Source of the DNA: Candidatus Schekmanbacteria bacterium GWA2_38_11
GTDB lineage: Bacteria > Schekmanbacteria > GWA2-38-11
Length of the DNA stretch: 8,953 bases
Assembly (NCBI GenBank): GCA_001790645.1
Contig: MGDB01000034.1
Coordinates: 573 to 9,525, forward strand
Reading direction: 5' to 3'
Positions within the stretch are counted from its first letter, which is position 1. Every line of letters begins with the position of its first letter. Position numbers and translations under genes: made by a program. Below, in pieces: positions 5,433-8,953 of this stretch. The notes below the pieces were generated by a model. That model was given only the letters and a program-made list of their open reading frames with translations. It had not been told where the DNA came from and did no database searches.

Positions 5433-6143
5433 ATGTCTCAGGAGATGAAGTTAAGATTTAATGAAATGGCAATATCTTGTTTGAAGAAAAATTTTACCTT
5501 GATCGAAGACCAACTACCGGAAGATATTAAACATAAAAGAGTTGAAAAGGAAGGTAAAATTACTGAGGCACAGCACATAGAATTCCACACTGACAAATTT
5601 TACAAGGTGAAGTTTGCAGAGATAAATGCTGAAGACCGTATCTACATACGGACATGTGTCATAGCACCAACCGATGATTATGAGTTTCCACTTTTTAGTT
5701 ATGACATGAGTGAAGCAAAAAAGTATCTCTTTCTGATTTTTGATATGCATCCATTAAGAAGGACCCCAGAATACATGGAGAAGTATATTGCACCTCTTAA
5801 AGGTCTTCATGAAGAATCCAAAAAAATTCCCTTTGTCGAGGGAGCAAGGCAATCTCCTGTGGAATGGGCAAAGGAATTTGAATCCGGTTCAGGCATGTAT
5901 TTGAGGTGTCCCAAGGAATATGAGGAAAAGGCTGAATCTCTTTTCCAAGGGTATCTTGATATTTATATCAGCATGGTAAAAAATGCACAAAATGTTTCCT
6001 CTCCTGATGTAAAAGGAGAGATAATTAAGTATAAGAATTATTACAAGACTACTTACAGAGAAAAGGACCCCGGATTCGGACCAATGAAGGCACTGTTTGG
6101 TGAAGAATGGGCAAAAAGGTCTTTTGAGAATTTTCCGTTCTGA
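5433..6143 (+). CDS. Ferredoxin-dependent bilin reductase-like protein (PcyA/PebS/HY2 family)
   Basis: The 236 residues match the family that reduces biliverdin IX-alpha to phycobilins or phytobilins with electrons from ferredoxin; soluble, alpha-beta-alpha fold, no cofactor. Seen: TCVIAPTDDYEFPLFSYD (74-91) aligns with the PcyA segment HCVMFPEPLYGLPLFGCD, putting Asp91 at PcyA catalytic Asp105 and Thr74 at His88. DMHPL (104-108) and YMEKYIAPL (114-122) follow as in the family, then SPVEWAKEF (141-149). The C-terminal YREKDPGFGPMKALFGEEW (208-226) matches the EKDP...YGEEW signature of PebA/PebS/HY2, with Asp212 in the place of their second catalytic Asp. The PcyA Glu76 position is Ala62. Length is normal (230-260). 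Start ATG 5433, with AAAGGAGGG 3 nt away. It has its own promoter and no heme oxygenase, phytochrome or phycobiliprotein neighbour. Family assignment by recalled alignment; the product (phycoerythrobilin-like, phytochromobilin-like or other) is inferred and uncertain. Confidence 0.83.
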   Translation: MSQEMKLRFNEMAISCLKKNFTLIEDQLPEDIKHKRVEKEGKITEAQHIEFHTDKFYKVKFAEINAEDRIYIRTCVIAPTDDYEFPLFSYDMSEAKKYLFLIFDMHPLRRTPEYMEKYIAPLKGLHEESKKIPFVEGARQSPVEWAKEFESGSGMYLRCPKEYEEKAESLFQGYLDIYISMVKNAQNVSSPDVKGEIIKYKNYYKTTYREKDPGFGPMKALFGEEWAKRSFENFPF

Positions 6144-6186
6144 GTTTAGTCAGGCAATTTTTTAATTGTTTTGCATAATTTTCTTA

Positions 6187-6214
6187 CTTTCCCCTCTTTA
6201 GAAAAGGGGGAAAG
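6187..6214 (+). terminator. Hairpin after the bilin reductase gene, possible terminator or dispersed repeat
   Basis: CTTTCCCC (6187-6194) pairs with GGGGAAAG (6207-6214). An inner CTTT/AAAG extends the stem past one bulged T. A T-run follows only weakly on the plus strand. It resembles the CCCCTCTTT...AAAGGGGG dispersed repeat of many environmental genomes, so it may be a repeat acting as terminator. A shorter A/T hairpin with T run (about 6153-6170) lies just upstream. Confidence 0.5.
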
Positions 6215-6292
6215 GGGGGATTTGAAATGATAAAGAAAAATCCCAACTCATTTTAAAGTCTGCTCTAAAGAATATTTTTTTCTGGAGGCTAC

Positions 6293-7873
6293 ATGATGAA
6301 GTTGTTAAAAGGGATGAATGATTTTCGTATTCCCTTGGTATGCATTCTCTTCGTTTCTTTTCTAAGCATTTTATCTTCCAGGGCTGAAGGTGCAGCATCG
6401 GCAGAGGCTGAAATTTATTTTTCAAAGGGGATTTTGGCTTTTGATGAGAGGAAATTTGAAGAAGCAGCAATAGATTTTGAGAAGGCTTTACAAGCTGATC
6501 CTGAAAATCCTAACATTCTTTTTCAACTCGGCAGGACCTATAACAGGCTGAAAGAACTTGATGATGCAGTACTGAATTTAGAAAAGGCCATTAAGATAAA
6601 TCCCCAGTTTAAAGACGCAAATTACGAGTTAGGTGTTGCCTATTTTAACACTGGTGAATTTGAAAAGGCGTTGCGTGAGCTTGATACTGTCATAAAGAAG
6701 GAACCCGGAAAGGGTGAAGCTTATTACTATATAGGTATGGTCTATTTCCGCCAGGAAAAATGGAAAGAAGCTGTGCCATATTTTAAAAAAGCGCTGGAAA
6801 TGGTTCCCGATTACAGTCTTACCTGTCATTATTATTTGGGGGTCTCATATTTTCGTCTTGAAGAGGATAAGGAGGCATTGAAGGAGTTTGGAGAGGCTCA
6901 AAAAATAGGCCCGGGTTCAGATATAGGAGAATCATCAAAAAAATTTGTTGAGGCAAGTAACAGAAGAGTTCAGGAGAGAAAACCCTGGAGCTTATATGGA
7001 TCAGTAAGCTGGCAATATGATAACAATGTAACTTTAAAGCCGTCCTCCTTCAGTATAGTCAGAAAACAGATTCCAGGAATTGGTAAAATTCCTGATAAAG
7101 GGGATTGGCGTGCGGTATTTAATTTCAGCGGTGAATATAAATTGCCTGAAATAAAAAATTTTATAGTTTCAGGAAGGTACACCTTCTATCAGTCTGTTCA
7201 CAGAAGGCTCAGAGCTTACAATGTTACGGGGAATCAGTTTGCACCGACTGTTTCCTATAAGATTATGGACCCGTTACGGATTAATGTTTCTTACCTTTTT
7301 GATTATTATGAATTAGATGAAACAAGATATTTAAAGGTTCACACCTTTATGCCAAGCTTTACCCTCCTGGAGACAAAGTATGCGCTGCTTCAGGGATTTT
7401 ACCGCTACCAGGATAAAGGCTATTTTCAGGACACAAAGGATACCCCATCAGACCGAAGGGGGAGGAACCTGGCTCTTGGGGTGAGCCAGTATCTCTTTTT
7501 CATGGGGAATAAAGGATATGTCAGATTGGCTTATTTAGCTGAGAAGGAAGAGACAAAGGGAAGGGACTGGAAGTATACTGGCAACACCATCGGGACTGAT
7601 GTGCAGGTTCCTCTAATGGTTGATAACGGAATATTTGATACCAGGATTTTACTGAGCTTTAACTGGAGCAAGAAAGATTATAAGCATATAAATTCAATTT
7701 TTAGTGACAGGAGAAAAGACCAGGAGTTTGACTGGGCAGTCGAAGTTGTTAAAGATTTAAACAGATTTTATTCTTTATCAGTCAGGTTCAATCAAATCGT
7801 AAGCGACTCAAAACTTGCTTTTTACAATTACAAAAGGGACATTACATCCTTCAATTTTACAGCAAGGTTTTGA
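6293..7873 (+). CDS. TPR-repeat outer-membrane beta-barrel protein with signal peptide (Slam/DUF560-like layout)
   Basis: 526 residues. The N-terminus has basic residues, then a hydrophobic segment (13-29), and a likely Sec signal peptidase site near AEGAASA (31-37), so the protein is exported. Five TPRs follow at about 39-72, 73-106, 107-140, 141-174 and 177-208 (for example AIKINPQFKDANYELGVAYF). From about 232 the sequence changes to alternating aromatic and polar strands and ends in FNFTARF, a terminal Phe as in outer-membrane barrels. The junction WQYDNNVTLKP (240-250) resembles the YDxNV motif of TPR-barrel proteins such as Slam. Expected place: periplasmic TPRs with a C-terminal barrel in the outer membrane. 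Role could be export or display of a partner, polysaccharide export, or scaffold; not shown. GGAGG lies 4 nt before ATG 6293 and 7 nt before a second ATG at 6296, which may be the true start. A FecR-domain gene follows on the same strand. Confidence 0.82.
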   Translation: MMKLLKGMNDFRIPLVCILFVSFLSILSSRAEGAASAEAEIYFSKGILAFDERKFEEAAIDFEKALQADPENPNILFQLGRTYNRLKELDDAVLNLEKAIKINPQFKDANYELGVAYFNTGEFEKALRELDTVIKKEPGKGEAYYYIGMVYFRQEKWKEAVPYFKKALEMVPDYSLTCHYYLGVSYFRLEEDKEALKEFGEAQKIGPGSDIGESSKKFVEASNRRVQERKPWSLYGSVSWQYDNNVTLKPSSFSIVRKQIPGIGKIPDKGDWRAVFNFSGEYKLPEIKNFIVSGRYTFYQSVHRRLRAYNVTGNQFAPTVSYKIMDPLRINVSYLFDYYELDETRYLKVHTFMPSFTLLETKYALLQGFYRYQDKGYFQDTKDTPSDRRGRNLALGVSQYLFFMGNKGYVRLAYLAEKEETKGRDWKYTGNTIGTDVQVPLMVDNGIFDTRILLSFNWSKKDYKHINSIFSDRRKDQEFDWAVEVVKDLNRFYSLSVRFNQIVSDSKLAFYNYKRDITSFNFTARF

Positions 7874-7894
7874 TAGAGTAAATATTACTCGATA

Positions 7895-7939
7895 GGCGGG
7901 ACATTCCTGCCCCGCCTGGACGGGGTTAGAAAACCCCGT
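7895..7939 (+). terminator. Twin GC-rich hairpins after the TPR-barrel gene
   Basis: First hairpin GGCGGG...CCCGCC (7895-7916). Second hairpin ACGGGGTT-agaa-AACCCCGT (7920-7939), a perfect 8-bp stem followed by T-rich bases TTTAAC. They start 21 bp after the stop. The second is a reasonable terminator; the first resembles the dispersed repeat GGCGGG-acattcctgc-CCCGCC. Confidence 0.55.
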
Positions 7940-7973
7940 TTAACAAATTGGTTTTTAATTACACGGTAAATAG

Positions 7974-7992
7974 GTCAGGCATTTTGCCTGAC
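7974..7992. repeat. Hairpin GTCAGGC-atttt-GCCTGAC
   Basis: A perfect 7-bp stem with a 5-base loop in the spacer between the TPR-barrel and FecR genes, like the dispersed GTCAGGCA...GCCTGAC repeats. The bases at 7993-8048 show nothing else. Confidence 0.6.
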
Positions 7993-8048
7993 TACTGACC
8001 GGGGTAAGATGACGCGACACTTACTAAAATGGATGTAAATTGAATAAT

Positions 8049-8223
8049 GTAGAAACAGACCGTTAGAGGGTGTTGAAAAACATAAAATAATTTTACTATG
8101 GGGACCGCCTCCGTGCCTGCCGGCAGGCGTGCCTTCTTAAAAATAATAACAAATTGGGGGCAGGGACAGAGCCCGCCCCTATAAATTAATATTTTTCAAC
8201 AATCAGGGAAGACCTGTTTCTAC
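8049..8223. repeat. 175-bp MITE-like element with split terminal inverted repeats
   Basis: The left end has GTAGAAACAG (8049-8058) and TGTTGAAAAA (8071-8080). The right end has their perfect reverse complements, TTTTTCAACA (8192-8201) and CTGTTTCTAC (8214-8223). The short bases between the two blocks differ on each side. Inside is a second nested pair: a GGGGaccgCCTCcGTgCCTGCC-like block near 8099-8122 and its degenerate inverse near 8154-8180, plus the 14-bp palindrome GCCTGCCGGCAGGC (8115-8128). No ORF is present. It ends 38 bp before the FecR gene start and may supply part of its leader or promoter region. No obvious target-site duplication was found by eye. Confidence 0.75.
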
Positions 8224-8261
8224 GGTTTTTTAGATATCTTACTAAATATAGGAGAACTACA

Positions 8262-8953
8262 ATGAAAACCAGAACAAAAAGTGCAATAATATTTATTCTA
8301 TTTTTAGTGTTAATAATTCCAATATTATCTTATGGAGCAAAAGTAGCAGGGACAGTTATTGCAAAGCAGGGCGAGGTCAAGGTACTTCACCAGGGTGAGA
8401 CAGAGTGGAAAGATATTCTTTTAAGAAGCAAGGTCTATGAAAAAGACATTATAGAGACAAAGGCTAATTCCAAGGTTAAAATCCTTTTTTTAGACGAAAG
8501 CCTGATGAATATTGGCGAGAATTCAAAGATGGAGATTACAGAGCAAAATTATGAACCTGGAAAGAAAAGAGTTTCAGTATATAATGTCCTTGCCGGAAAG
8601 GTGAGGATCCTTGTCGGGAAAGTAAGCGGTGAAGAATCAAAATTTGAAGTCAGAACTCCTACAGCATTAGCTGCTGTCAGAGGTACGGAGTTATTCGTCT
8701 GGGTTAAATCGGCGACTGTGACTCAGGTTTTTGTTATTTCAGTTGAACCTGACAAGGAAGTTTCGGTTGAAAACCTCCAGATTCCCGGAGTTGCAATAAC
8801 AGTATCAGAAAACTTTGCCACATTGGTAGAAGCGGGCGCTCCTCCTACTCAACCTGCACCAACCACAATTGAACAGATACAACAGCTTTTCAAGGATACC
8901 AGTATTTCGGGTGATGCGACTTCGCCAGGAGGTGGTCCTGGAGGAGGAACTGG
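8262..8953 (+). CDS. Secreted FecR-domain protein, N-terminal 230 residues (3' end beyond window)
   Basis: Start ATG at 8262 with GGAGA 8-10 nt upstream; the frame stays open to the end. Residues 1-25 form a signal peptide (basic start, hydrophobic FILFLVLIIPIL, then SYG-A). The mature part is a FecR domain (PF04773 type). It begins AGTVIAKQGEVKVL (29-42) and continues with TKANSKVKILFLDES (66-80), GENSKMEITEQ (85-95), LAGKVRILVGK (110-120) and the signature RTPTALAAVRGTEL (131-144). The tail (193 onwards) is Pro/Thr-rich and then Gly-rich. There is no anti-sigma transmembrane segment and no ECF sigma gene alongside, so this is the stand-alone exported FecR type, often a periplasmic or surface protein of unknown role, not the iron-dicitrate regulator itself. 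It lies on the same strand as the TPR-barrel gene but is separated by 388 bp with terminator-like hairpins, so it probably has its own transcript. Confidence 0.87.
   Translation, partial: MKTRTKSAIIFILFLVLIIPILSYGAKVAGTVIAKQGEVKVLHQGETEWKDILLRSKVYEKDIIETKANSKVKILFLDESLMNIGENSKMEITEQNYEPGKKRVSVYNVLAGKVRILVGKVSGEESKFEVRTPTALAAVRGTELFVWVKSATVTQVFVISVEPDKEVSVENLQIPGVAITVSENFATLVEAGAPPTQPAPTTIEQIQQLFKDTSISGDATSPGGGPGGGT

Noticed and set aside
5514..5750. 78-codon minus-strand frame inside the bilin reductase-like gene
   Set aside because: The plus-strand frame has clear family motifs, a promoter and a Shine-Dalgarno; the antisense frame has none.
5433..6143. Red chlorophyll catabolite reductase or PcyA as a specific name
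   Set aside because: Same superfamily, but the EKDP and YGEEW-like C-terminus and missing PcyA Glu/His argue against PcyA, and nothing points to chlorophyll catabolism; only the family is named.
8262..8953. FecR as the iron-dicitrate anti-sigma regulator
   Set aside because: It has a cleavable signal peptide at the N-terminus instead of a cytoplasmic sigma-binding part with one internal membrane helix, and no sigma factor or TonB receptor gene is adjacent in the window.

Overview
The window looks like a stretch of chromosome from an AT-rich (about 40% GC by eye) Gram-negative bacterium. An outer-membrane beta-barrel protein, Sec-type signal peptides, the DXP isoprenoid pathway and strong Shine-Dalgarno sequences support this. 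Intergenic spaces are packed with short palindromic repeats of the kind seen in uncultured environmental lineages such as Desulfobacterota, Nitrospirota and their neighbours. That placement is an inference; nothing in the window fixes the taxon.

Layout. Positions 1-836 (minus) hold the N-terminal two thirds of seryl-tRNA synthetase, cut by the window edge. Positions 837-1233 are a spacer with a large imperfect inverted repeat. Positions 1234-2109 (plus) encode a stand-alone CitE-like/malyl-CoA-lyase-like CoA-ester lyase. Positions 2110-2447 are a repeat-rich spacer with at least three palindromic units. Positions 2448-3605 (plus) encode DXP reductoisomerase (Dxr/IspC), whose start lies in a 15-bp tandem duplication. 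Positions 3606-3860 are a second repeat-rich spacer. Positions 3861-4868 (plus) encode a ThiI-like PP-loop sulfurtransferase with many cysteines. Positions 4869-5432 contain a terminator-like hairpin, another palindromic pair, a minus-strand tRNA-Gly(CCC), and the promoter and leader of the next gene.

The most notable gene is at 5433-6143 (plus). It encodes a 236-residue homologue of the ferredoxin-dependent bilin reductases (PcyA/PebA/PebS/HY2 family), which turn biliverdin into phycobilins or phytobilins. It stands alone, with its own likely promoter and no phycobiliprotein, phytochrome or heme oxygenase gene beside it. Its motifs look closer to the PebS/HY2 branch than to PcyA.

Positions 6293-7873 encode a secreted TPR protein with a C-terminal outer-membrane beta-barrel. 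After a 388-bp spacer with hairpins and a 175-bp MITE-like inverted-repeat element, 8262 to the window end encodes the start of a secreted FecR-domain protein. These last two may work together at the cell envelope. The remaining genes are mostly unrelated single transcription units separated by repeats, not one pathway operon.
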